Below are positions 26,901-36,735 of a stretch of DNA of 64,000 nucleotides, one piece after another. Location of the stretch: the NCBI RefSeq assembly GCF_001625215.2, contig NC_030384.2, positions 39,342,390-39,406,389 of the forward strand. The letters run 5' to 3'. Position numbers and translations under genes: made by a program. This DNA is from Daucus carota subsp. sativus (lineage: Eukaryota; Streptophyta; Magnoliopsida; Apiales; Apiaceae). How positions within the stretch are numbered: the stretch's first letter is position 1; each line of letters begins with the position of its first letter. The notes below the pieces were generated by a model. That model saw only the letters and a program-made list of their open reading frames with translations. It was not told where the DNA came from and did not search any database.

Positions 26901-29230
26901 ATTGGCCCCTTGGTGTGATTATTTTCCTTGCTCTTTTTTCCTCTATATTGATTTAAGACTATAGATTGGGATACAGTTTATATTTTGGATTCAGTTTTGG
27001 TTTTATATTAGATTTGGATTCGGATTCGATTTTTGGTTTGGTTTCGTTTTCTTGTTCTTCATATGCAGTTTTGGTTGGTTATTAAATGGCATGGATGATT
27101 ATTCGATGAATCTTCTCTTGCTGGTTGGATTTTCTTACATGGATTGTGGTCTGTTTTCTTTTGCTATTTCATGACATTGATGTGTTCTTCTCATGTTATT
27201 CAGTTACAGCTTATCATTCATTTGTATTCATGGCTTCATTATCATGACTTTTAGAGGCTATGTTAGCATATACATATGTATTATATTAGCATTGCATTAT
27301 GAGATAATTATATTATTATACCAGTTTCCTTGTGAGGACTATTTTCCTTTATTATCGTTTAAATGTTGGCTATTTAAGTTCTCTTCGATTGTAACTAGAA
27401 CCTCTAGTTTCATCTCTTTGCCCTATCTACTTTACCGATCATTGCAGCATAAATTCTTATTTGGGGATATATAAATTCTTATTTGGGGATATGGGCATTA
27501 CTTATAGTCAAAAAAATTCATTCTGATTGCTAACTTACAGATTGCAGGAAATAGAACAGATCATAACAATAATGTCTTGAATCAGTGTCATTCTCATTGA
27601 GTCATTGGTATCTGTAATATTGTAAAAATAAGATTGCATAATTATTTATCACGGAGCTATTTCAAGGACACAGCCTTCTGTTGGTTCTTATATCTGTTTT
27701 TACTGAATGCTAAATGCCTCCGATGATCTCTTATCTTTTAGCTATGCTCTACTTTCTATAATAGGTAAGGGAATAAAGAAAATAAAAGAAGAGTATCCAA
27801 GGACGTACTTACAGCGCCAATAAGGCTTTCAAGACAGAGTATTACAGAACTTTTAGTTGCAGCAGAGCAAACAGCTAACTTTTTTCCCTGCAGCAAAGAA
27901 TTATGCCTGTAAAACTGTTGAAATGAAATTTACATTATAATACAGGAACTAGAGATGAAAATTTGGATTCTGAATGAAGAGAAGAGAACATGGACAAAGT
28001 GCTCGTTTTCCAGGTCTTATCATGGATTCCCTAATTTCTAGTTAATTACTCATGACATTACTCCTTCACATTAGTGACATTGATAAAATGTAAATAGATA
28101 CCGAATCTGCAAAACAATAAAAGTTTTAAAAGGATTGGGCAACTACACTTCATTCAACTGTGAACGCTTCCAAAGTTTTAATAATTGAACACTTAAACAG
28201 CATGAACAAGTTCAACAAGAATTAAAAGTACCCTATAAATCTTGAATTTAAATTGTATTCATAGCATTACTAAATCTTACTGCAGCCTTTGCTTCATCCA
28301 TCAATCTTAAAACTCCTGGTCTGGGATCCACCTGTGAGAAAGCAATACCAATCCAATTATTGACCCAAAATCAGTCATAAACAAAAACCATCACCTAATA
28401 ACATTATCGGAACAAACTCACTACTTACACTGCCAGATTTGATAATTTGCTTATACCTTTCAGTCTTCCAATCCTTTAAAAAGGTTCAAGCAACAAACGA
28501 ACTGTCTCAGTATATTCAGTTCTAACAAATGCTAAGCCGTGTGTGCACACACACACTCACACTCACACTCTTATGCTGACCTGAAGAGTATCAATCAAAT
28601 TTTCCCTATCAGAATGATCTTCTGGAGGCGTCTCAAAAACCGTGGAAGACGGCCATCCGTGTTCTTTGAAATACCTAATAGTTTACACATTGACAGCATT
28701 TTACTCATCACAATCACACATATAACTAAATACATATGCAACAAACAATTCAACATCAGCTCCGCAACCGTAGAATTTTATAAGTAAATGAATATCATTA
28801 ACTAATCAAATTACATTACATCTCATTCAATCAGAACCGATATTGAAAAATTTAAACAAAAAGATGATTGTTACCATCTCATTTTAGGTTTGCCGCCACC
28901 AATTTGATTCTGAAGAACATCATAGAACTCAAGAGACCAGTTGAGTGGCTGAGAGGAGGGAGGAACCACCACATTGAAATGAGCAAAAGCGTCGTTATAA
29001 GCTTGGCGATGCAAGTGCTCGGACTCCAGAATGACGCCGTCGCAGTCGAATATAAGAGCTTCCAGCGACCGTGAAGATGATGAAGGGGAAGAAGCTGAAA
29101 CTGACAGAGAAGTTGCTCGGCGCCGTTGCTGCAGAGAAGCGGAAGCGAGAGAGGTGTGGATTGGCGGCGAGAGTCGATGACGACGGTGGTGGATGGCGGG
29201 GAAGAGAAGCGTCGCTGTCGTGGACGCCAT
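23911..29230 (-). CDS. Plastid HAD-superfamily phosphatase (CbbY-like, At4g39970 type)
   Basis: Eleven exons on the minus strand give 308 residues: 28875-29230, 28581-28674, 28429-28473, 28281-28331, 27813-27887, 25901-25934, 24571-24626, 24418-24477, 24202-24261, 24037-24083 and 23911-23959. All phases join. HAD motif I is IFDCDGVILE (Asp62 nucleophile, Asp64 acid/base), motif II is AVCSAATKSS (Ser190), motif III is EKKPDPS (Lys226) and motif IV is VVEDSVIG (Glu250, Asp251). The cap domain follows motif I (GGGKPKMRWYF). Residues 1-55 are Ser/Arg-rich without acids, a chloroplast transit peptide. From memory it matches the Arabidopsis HAD hydrolase At4g39970, a relative of CbbY sugar-phosphate phosphatases; the substrate is not known from sequence. 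I start at 29230 because the transit peptide begins there; an in-frame ATG at 29290 would add 20 residues. Introns 5 and 6 are long (1.9 and 1.3 kb). Confidence 0.93.
24847..24950. repeat. Perfect 50-bp-arm palindrome in HAD intron 6
   Basis: Bases 24847-24896 are the exact reverse complement of 24901-24950, separated by GTAG. The arm begins TAAAATTAGCTGCTAAACAC. I checked every base of both arms and found no mismatch. It lies in intron 6 of the HAD gene, so the pre-mRNA should contain a perfect 50-bp hairpin. It could be a fold-back element, a small-RNA source or an assembly fold-back artefact. Confidence 0.95.
26820..26918. repeat. Imperfect 63-bp tandem duplication in HAD intron 5
   Basis: GGGATTAGCCCTAGGCACAT at 26820 recurs as GGGATTAGCCTTCGGCACAT at 26883, with similar following sequence (GACACCTTCGTG versus GGCCCCTTGGTG). 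Confidence 0.6.
27451..27493. repeat. 22-bp tandem duplication in HAD intron 5
   Basis: AAATTCTTATTTGGGGATAT plus AT occurs twice head to tail. Confidence 0.8.
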
Positions 29231-30268
29231 TGATGGAAGGGGTGGATAGTGTTTATTTAGTGGCGTTGGTTTCTTCGCTTTTTGTTCCAACCGTTTAATA
29301 TTTTACCCGCCTCAATCCTCATTCTCTTGTATCTTCTGCGTGTTATACTTTATTTCACCGTTCTATCAAAACTTTCACTCGAACTACTAAATCAAAAAAA
29401 AAATTCAATCAACTAATTATATTATTAAATATTTTTAAATTGACCACTCCGTCCGTCTCTGTTAAGTTTTTACATATAGACTAAGAAAAAAGTTACATAG
29501 CACTCCCTCCGTCTTTTTTTATTGTTACTTTGACTTTTTACACGTAATTTAAAATGATTAAAAAAACATATTTCCATTTATTATTTTTCAAATTTTTATT
29601 TTCTAAACTAAAATTTATAGTTTATATTTTTATTCATATAAGCATTGATGATTAATTAGCAAAGAAAGAAAAAGATTGATGATTTTTTGGCAAGAAGCTC
29701 TTTAATATCACAATATTTTAGAGTGTTTTTAATACAAATAATGGTAATTGGACCTGCCCCTTTTCCTTCTTATCTGTGCGCAGAGTGCAAGAACGATCAA
29801 ACAAAATATTTTTGCAGGGGTGATATTGACCCAACCATGAAATTTCAGTTCTTCCAAGTACCTGATTCACTCCACTGTGTAAATTGCCATTACACCTAAA
29901 ATGTCATTTTGTGAACTTGAAAGCATTGGCGTTTTCCATGGAAAATCCACTTTTAGAGATATCAATCTATGAAACTATAGTAGGGCTATGCACTTTTTCT
30001 TAATTTCAAACAGAAGTCAGGTTAAAGCGATTCTAAACTTTCACTCTCTTTTCCAGTTTGCGCACTAGTGTTTTAACGGACTCACGAGTCATCATCACAA
30101 AGGCTGTGTCCAAACAAAGGTTATCCTTTTGAAAATCACACACTTCAAGAACTGAAACACTACTACTAGCATGATGGAGTCAGACATTGTAGAGAGACAA
30201 GACTACAACGTTTGAGCTTGGTTAAATTATTAAACGGGAAACGGAACCATGATTCTAAGAAGGATTTG
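29231..30268. other. HAD promoter and intergenic DNA with Stowaway remnants
   Basis: I see no gene. Near 29502 CTCCCTCCGTCTTTTTTTATTG looks like a single Stowaway end without a partner, and 29446-29465 has a weaker one (CTCCGTCCGTCTCTG). The region just above 29230 is the HAD 5' leader and promoter. Confidence 0.45.
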
Positions 30269-30444
30269 TCTGGTGTATGCCATGGCTACATGCTAAGCAC
30301 CAAATCTTATAAATTTGGTGTAAATTTATTGATGTGATTAGTGAATTTACTGAAAGGTCAACCATTATAAAGAAATAGGAGCCAATTAAAATCCTTCAAA
30401 CTTATAAATTTTGGTGCTTAGTGTGAGCTCATGAGCACACTAGA
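30269..30444. mobile_element. MITE of a TCTRGTGT-ended family, copy 1
   Basis: A 176-bp element has long imperfect inverted repeats. The left begins TCTGGTGTATGCCATGGCTA and the right, on the opposite strand, TCTAGTGTGCTCATGAGCTC. Both continue into CTAAGCACCAAA and TTATAA blocks. A second copy is at 61212-61379. I could not find a matching target duplication, so the superfamily is unassigned. Confidence 0.75.
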
Positions 30445-30835
30445 AAAACCGTAATCCGCGGAGTTCGATATTTTATTCATATAAAACTTGGTCAGTTTTC
30501 GAAGACCGGCTCGGCCAAAAAAGATGATTAATTTCTCTACTCTAACCACGTTTAAATCGAACAGAATCGAAGCACATGTCATTTGAGCTTCTGTGTCACT
30601 GTATGAATATATACAGGCTTGGCAGAAATGCACACAGACATTATAATGTGTCTGAACATGGTCCATTGCTTTGGGTCATTATCTCTCTTGTGTAATGAAA
30701 TAATTAATGTACAATCTACAAGGACGAAGTGCCCCAGTAGATTTAATTGCGATGCACCATGATTCGATATCTTCTTCATGCATTACCGGCTAAACATCTT
30801 CTTTGCTGACCAACGACCAAAAGTCACATACACAT

Positions 30836-30845
30836 ATCCGGGTAG
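30836..30845. repeat. Target duplication, left copy, of the MULE-type MITE
   Basis: ATCCGGGTAG here is repeated exactly at 31877-31886, directly outside the element's inverted ends. Confidence 0.9.
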
Positions 30846-31876
30846 GAGTTATGCTAGGTACACAGAAAGCGATACAGAAATTGGTACAGAATGACGTGGA
30901 TTCCACTTGCAGTTCTTTTATGTTCTTTTCTTTTAACTTTGTACTCAGCTGTGCTCTTTTTAACTTTGAGTTTTAAATCTATCATCACTTTTTGTTATAC
31001 ACACAGTTATATATTTAATTACTTATTAACCTTTTTTTATATAGAAAAATATATTGTATTATAGCTTTGATTTCCATCTTTCTAATTTCTATTATCCGAT
31101 ACATTTATCATGTATATACTATTACCTCTTAAAGTTAGATTTTTATTTAATATATTTTTGTACCGGACTAGTTTCTTTTATATTTAACATATTTTAAGTA
31201 TTTATTTTAAAAATATATCGTGAATTTATACTATATATGAGTCTCGAAATATGTGCAAATAAGTACATGGAGGAAGTATGTGGGATACATGAAATTTTTC
31301 GTACTATTGTAATTTTTATCAAATACAAAATAAATATAAAGATAAATATTTTTAAATTAAAATTTGTCATTTTTTTTGTGAATTTTATATTTGGTCAACA
31401 GTTTTTTTTATACATCACTTTTGAATATTTAACCATTTTTATAGATATAAATTTGAATAAATTTTGATTGGAATGTATATATTTGTAAATTTTGTATACG
31501 ATATGTTGTATTTCTTTCAATTAACAAATATATTTAATATATATTATACGGAACTTGTTTATTCTATATTTAAAAAAAAATTAAATAGAAGGAAAAAATG
31601 TCAAATTATAAAAATAATAATACACATATAATAAATATATCGGAAAGTAAAAATAAAAGAGAAATATATTTTAAGATAAAAAAATAAAAAATGATTAAAT
31701 ATATAATTAAGTGTATAGCAAAAAGTAACAGTGCATTTAAAACTCAAAACTAAAACAAGCACAACCCAGCGGAGTACAAAGTTAAAAGAAAAAGAACATC
31801 AGAATACACAGGTGAGTGGACTCCACGTCATTCTGTATCAATTTCTGTATTCTTTTCTGTACGCCTAGCATTACTC
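30846..31876. mobile_element. MULE-type MITE with long terminal inverted repeats
   Basis: A 1031-bp element has imperfect inverted repeats of about 190 bp. The left end is GAGTTATGCTAGGTACACAG and the right, on the opposite strand, GAGTAATGCTAGGCGTACAG; both run on through ATACAGAAATTG, ACAGAATGACGTGGA and TTTTAACTTTGTACTC blocks. It is flanked by an exact 10-bp duplication, ATCCGGGTAG. Long inverted repeats and 9-11-bp duplications mark Mutator-like elements. The AT-rich interior has no transposase frame; the frame at 31237-31467 is low-complexity. Confidence 0.88.
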
Positions 31877-31886
31877 ATCCGGGTAG
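31877..31886. repeat. Target duplication, right copy, of the MULE-type MITE
   Basis: Exact copy of 30836-30845 (ATCCGGGTAG). Confidence 0.9.
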
Positions 31887-32177
31887 GGCAGTCCATTGAG
31901 CTAAAATCCGATTCAATTCGAAATTATTTTAATGAAATTAAAATATTGAATAATATATAAATGTTTATGGATTTAGGATAATCCATCACAACCCGATCAG
32001 ATACATATTTTAATATATTAAATATTATATATATACCCATAATATTCCTTCCGTCTCAATGAATATGATAAAATAGATAAATTCAATTTGAGTATGATAA
32101 AAATCATAAAAATAGATAATATCAATAGAAAACAAACAAGACGGGCATGTAGATGAAGCTTAGCACACATCTAGACA

Positions 32178-32425
32178 TCAGGGCTGGCAATATCCGACAC
32201 GACTCGAACCCGACCCGAACCCGATCCGAACACGCAACCCGATTTACTGAGACAAAACCCGAAAGTGACCCAAAAATCACTCGTTTGACACGAAATGGAC
32301 CCGACATGACCCGAAATTAGAATTTCATTTCTAATAACTTCAATTTTTAATTTTATTCAATTTTAAGTGATTTTAGCTTGACCCGAAATCGACTCAAATC
32401 GATCTAATTGCTGACACGAACACGA
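32178..32425. repeat. Degenerate ACCCGA-rich repeat block
   Basis: The sequence iterates GACCCGAA, AACCCGA and CGACACGA motifs after CAGGGCTGGCAA. Such blocks are widespread in plant genomes and probably derive from a non-autonomous DNA transposon. No clear opposite end was found. Confidence 0.4.
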
Positions 32426-32741
32426 CCTGTTACCCAAAACTGTCATCATGTAGTAGTACTTGACAAGAACAAGAGGGAAGTTGATAAATCTATTTCTACG
32501 CATGCATCAGGAATTGAATTACTTGTGTATACAAATTTCGTGAAAAGGTATGCACATGTATTAAATTCTAGTCCAACAACTGCTACACTTAATAAATGAG
32601 CCTATAATAAGTCACAGTTAGATTCCCAGAGGACCCTACCTATTTACTCCTACATATACAGTAACCGAAAACAGAGAACATATTCAAGAAAAAAAAAACA
32701 TTTTACCAACAATCTAATAACAATATTTGAGAAATTGAAAT

Positions 32742-33180
32742 CTAAGGATTGTAAAAATGATTTCTGCATCTGCATTTCCAGCCAAGTGGCTTGTAATTAG
32801 AGTACTTGTTACCAACCGGTGATGGTGTGGGATCGTAGTAGTCCAAAGGATGGGTAGTAGCTTGTCGACGAGGCCTGGGCTGAACTGGCCCATTCTGAGT
32901 CGTTAAGCTGGGAACCTGGGCTGCCATGCAGGGGTGACACTGGTTGCACTTGTTGTGACAGCTCGGAGGAGTTGAACCCAGTCTAGTCTTCTCTTCAAAC
33001 GTCAATCCCTACACCAAAAATAAAAGTTCATGCATGTCTAGACCAAAATTGATGTAAAACAGAGTTATAGCTTATAAACTAAGGAAACCTCACCTCTGTT
33101 GAGTCTTGGCTGTCCAAGCAAAATGATGGAGAAAGGAGTAAGTGAAGGAGTAAAATTATGTATAAAGAGGAGGAATCCAT
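32742..33180 (-). CDS. EPFL1: EPIDERMAL PATTERNING FACTOR-like secreted peptide 1
   Basis: Two exons, 33094-33180 and 32742-33008, join in phase 0 to a 117-residue precursor. Residues 1 to about 21 (MDSSSLYIILLLHLLLSPSF) are a signal peptide. The propeptide contains LTFEEKTRLGSTPPSCHNKC, which I recall as the EPFL1 sequence around the mature N-terminus. The mature region has the six-cysteine EPF pattern: C-x3-C-x2-C-x2-C, a loop of about 50 residues, then C-x-C in GWKCRCRNHFYNP, with the usual YSNYKPLGW before it. EPFL peptides are ligands of ERECTA-family receptor kinases with TMM or SERK partners. EPFL1 acts with EPFL2, EPFL4 and EPFL6 in shoot meristem and organ growth. The intron is short (85 bp). 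A four-codon upstream frame precedes the start. Confidence 0.93.
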
Positions 33181-33194
33181 GTATAGTAGAATTT

Positions 33195-33206
33195 TCAGCT
33201 TGCCAT
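33195..33206 (-). promoter_or_regulatory. Minimal upstream ORF before EPFL1
   Basis: ATGGCAAGCTGA lies 14 bases before the EPFL1 ATG on the minus strand. If it is in the transcript, this three-residue frame could lower translation of EPFL1. Transcript evidence is not available here. Confidence 0.35.
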
Positions 33207-33960
33207 GAAAAGAGATGATCAGGTAATGAAGTGAAGTGTGGGTTTAAAGAGGAGGAGAGAAATGAAAAGGAGGGAGAAGGGGACTGAAGGAGTCAGTGAG
33301 TGAGTTCAATTAGAGAGGAGAGAAGAAGAGAGAGAGCTAGAGATGAAAACAACTAGTCCAAGAGGAGGAAGACCAGAAATGTAAACAACAGAAAAGTGAA
33401 GACTTTTTGGACCAAAATACACACACTCCTGCTTACTACTGGTAGCTCTTTCGAATTTGTTACCCTACTTGTAGTACTATGTCTTTGCTTGGCAGTAGCC
33501 CTTGGCATTTTACCTAATCACCATTAGTTTGCCTAGGTATGCTCAATACTTAACGTAATACAGTAATAAAAGTACGATACATGTATACTAGTGGCAGTAT
33601 TTCGGAGTCCAGTGCCAAACTATTGTTATTTAGCATCACCATCACACTCACTTAAGTGTGATATAATCTATATTATCTAGACTCGACTAAAAGTGTCCAA
33701 CATGGAAATGTGTTTGAGTGTCGGACTCGACAATATTTCGAAAATTTTATATATTTTTAGTTTAAAATAAGTGTCGGATTGTTCATATGCATGTCCGAGT
33801 GTCGAGTCCGGTACTTCAGACAAAATGAAGAGTCGGGATAATATAGAATATAATACAAATAAAATCAATGTACGGTGTCCTAGATAAGTAAATACACTAA
33901 TCTGCGTCTACCTGCGTATATATTGCGCCAATGGAGCATATGAGGGATTTTAATGTGTCA

Positions 33961-33997
33961 TATTAATAGCATGTATGACTCATACATGCTATTAATA
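33961..33997. repeat. Perfect 18-bp palindrome with one-base centre
   Basis: TATTAATAGCATGTATGA, then C, then its exact reverse complement. Confidence 0.9.
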
Positions 33998-34074
33998 GAT
34001 TCATTTTCTTCCAAGTCTGACCATGAACATGTATTAAGACCATCTTGGTTGTTCTTATAATTATCAATCGGTCG

Positions 34075-34434
34075 GACCGCTGGCAGGAGCTCGAACTCAT
34101 TTAATAAGACTCAACTCAATTTAAGTTTGTATATAAACTGAAGTCGAACAAGATTTCATATCCATTTAATCAAACAAGACGGTTCCACTCAACTCGTAAA
34201 ATTAAAAAAACCGAGTTTAGACTCAATTAAGAATAAATTAAATGAGCTGACTCGTTAAAATCTACTTATTTAGCTAAACAAGTTGGATCAGCTCGACTCG
34301 CTAAATTAAACAAGTCGAGCTAGGACAAAGAGGACAAAGGTTTTGGCACGATTAAGTTAAACGAGCCAGCTCACCCGAGTCGAATTACACTTGGCTCGAA
34401 ACTCGGTTCGTTCGAATCGAATTACAGCCCTAAT
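34075..34434. mobile_element. Degraded hAT-like repeat (AGCTCGA-rich)
   Basis: The block is made of ACTCGAACTC/GAGCTCGACTCG-like motifs and ends TTCGAATTACAGCCCTAA, whose reverse complement TTAGGGCTGTAATTCGA is a familiar end of such plant elements. The left limit is not clear. Confidence 0.4.
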
Positions 34435-35163
34435 CATCTATGATTTCTTTCTCATTAGTTCAAAATCTATATTCAAAATGGTCCAAACCTAACCATACTC
34501 GATCCGTTTTAAACGGATAAAAAGACAATAATTCATAAGATGGGCAGGAAGATGATCATAAGCGGAATGGAAGCTAAATTAAGCTTTACCATACCCACCG
34601 TCCTGCATGCGGTTATATACCAAAATAGATACTTACGTTCGGCCATCAACAAAAGAGAGCTCCTCATAAATTACTGCAACACCCCAGCTCTGGGACCGGT
34701 ATATAACTAGCGCTCCTTTATCTTGTCAAACCCCCAAACAAGTTATACTCTTTGATTCGACTACATTATGAATCAAACTTCTACTACATTTTAGAGTAAT
34801 AACTAAGAATGTTCGAACTTGAACCGTATAATTACAAATGAAAATTCGACAACGAGAATCCCAAGTGTTACCTTGATAGACACATCAAATATGAATTAAT
34901 CGATGATAATACGGAAACGAGCAGGTCTGACTCGGCAAACATTTATCCCAAACACACGTTAATGACGTGAGTTTGCTGCAAGCTACCCCTGCAAGTACTA
35001 CTATATAAACAACATGTAAGCAGACATGATCACTGTTATCTTTAATGCCAAATCTGTATGGTTTGGAGGATGACAGTAATTATGACAGCGAGGTTACTCA
35101 TTTTTATACAGTTTTTTTAATTATTTGATATTTTTTCTTCCCATTTTAATTGTCCTATTTTTA

Positions 35164-35388
35164 CTCCCTCTGGTCCTTATTATAAGGCACCAAGACTTTT
35201 TGCACACAATTCTAGGTGCTTTGACCATCTACTTAAAATTATTTGTTTTAAACTTTTTTTTTTTGAATTAAAATATATATCACATATTTTAATTCAGAAA
35301 AAAAAAAAATTTAAAAAAATTATTTTAAGTAGGTGGTCAAAATATCTAGAATTGTGTGCAAAAATTCTTGGTGACTTATTAGAGGGAG
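35164..35388. mobile_element. Stowaway-type MITE (CTTATTATAAGGC family)
   Basis: 225 bp from CTCCCTCTGGTCCTTATTAT to the inverted TTATTAGAGGGAG, flanked by TA. Relatives are at 59337-59640 and 60025-60246. Confidence 0.85.
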
Positions 35389-35577
35389 TACTTTCTAACG
35401 GTAAAATTGACTCATTATGAGCCCACCCTCCCAAGTCCCAACCATATATAATTCAGGAAGGAATATCATTTTTATAGATTTTTACTTTCCATTGAACTTT
35501 TATTTTTTGCCAAAATTTTCCATTAAACTTTTAAATAACACAAACCGGTGACTTTATAGACATGATGAACTAAATTA

Positions 35578-35827
35578 CTTCCTCCATTTCAAATTAGATG
35601 TCCACTTTCAAAAAATCACACAGTTTAAGAAAAATGAATGTTTACAAATTAATTGGATTAAATGATCATAATATGTGGTGTGAGATTGATCTAGGAAATA
35701 TAAATAAGAGATATGTGGAGTAGAAGTAACTTTGAAAATATGATTTTGTATTGAAAGTTGGAGTGGACAAGTAATTTGAAACAAATTTTTTTCTTAAAAG
35801 TGGACATGTAAATTGAAATGGTGGGAG
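35578..35827. mobile_element. Stowaway-type MITE (CATTTCAAATTA family)
   Basis: 250 bp from CTTCCTCCATTTCAAATTAG to the inverted AATTGAAATGGTGGGAG, flanked by TA. A relative with a degraded left end is at 55804-56049. Confidence 0.85.
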
Positions 35828-35829
35828 TA

Positions 35830-36735
35830 TATCCTAGATAGACACCCTGTATCTCAACAGCGGGCCAAAATTGAGTTATCGAATAAAGCTGCAAACATTT
35901 AAGAATAGTATATATATTAGCATTAATATTTGACTGTGGTTCCGATTACTATCAATCCAGAAAAGCAGAGTAATATTTTGATCCTCAACTTGTTTGCGTT
36001 ATCTTTTTGGATATATGGAATTTGCAAAATTACAGCTGATCTGACGTTAAATAACCAATCAATCTAATCAAGTACAGTGAAAGACTGCAATGAACATTTC
36101 ATTCATTCATTCAATCAAAAGACGTTGCAATAAATAAAAACGCAGAGCCACAGATATCAACAGTATTGTCGTACCAGGACTTGAGTCATAGTGCGAACCG
36201 TACAAGTGAGTCAAAGTGCAACAACTAGTCAATACTCATTGCTTCCTGTTATGTTCAACGTAACATAGGGTTGAGCATTAATGTATTTGTGCCTCTGAGA
36301 ACAAAGATGAATGCTTTTATCCCTTGTATAATAACAATATACATGTATTAGTCTAACCACTAAATATTTAACCTCAGTTATTTAAGTAGCTAAGTTTAAA
36401 GGTGCTTTAGAAACTCAAAATTGCCTCCCTCAGACCTCAGTCTCATGTGGATACATAGTGGATACGATGTGAAGGACTCGATCACTCCTCTAATATGTTT
36501 AAAAGCATATCAAATCTTGAAATCAAATACAAATTTTTTTTAAAAAAAGATGCACCGAAGACTTCATTGCCCTACAATAATATGAGCCCATGAAAGACAG
36601 AAAAGAGGAGAACTATTGTGTGTAGGCTGAGTTCAAATATAACTTCTGCATTGAAAATCTTTCTGATTAAAAGTCTTTCAGAGAAATGCTCCTATCAAAT
36701 GTTCAACTTAGGAGTCTGGAAATTCGATCCAAACC
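35830..36735. other. 3' flank of the unknown 14-exon gene
   Basis: No separate gene is seen. The part nearest 36736 is likely the 3' UTR of the minus-strand gene. Confidence 0.5.

Larger units (their letters stand above)
33207..35162. other. EPFL1 promoter and intergenic DNA with degraded repeats
   Basis: I see no gene. A purine-rich stretch at about 33240-33350 is likely the EPFL1 leader or core promoter. Degenerate GTGTCGG/CGAGTCC blocks at 33680-33830 look like old repeat sequence. A short perfect palindrome is at 33961-33997. Confidence 0.45.

Noticed and set aside
29071..29298. Plus-strand frame opposite HAD exon 1
   Set aside because: The minus strand encodes the transit peptide and HAD motif I; the plus frame is its antisense shadow.
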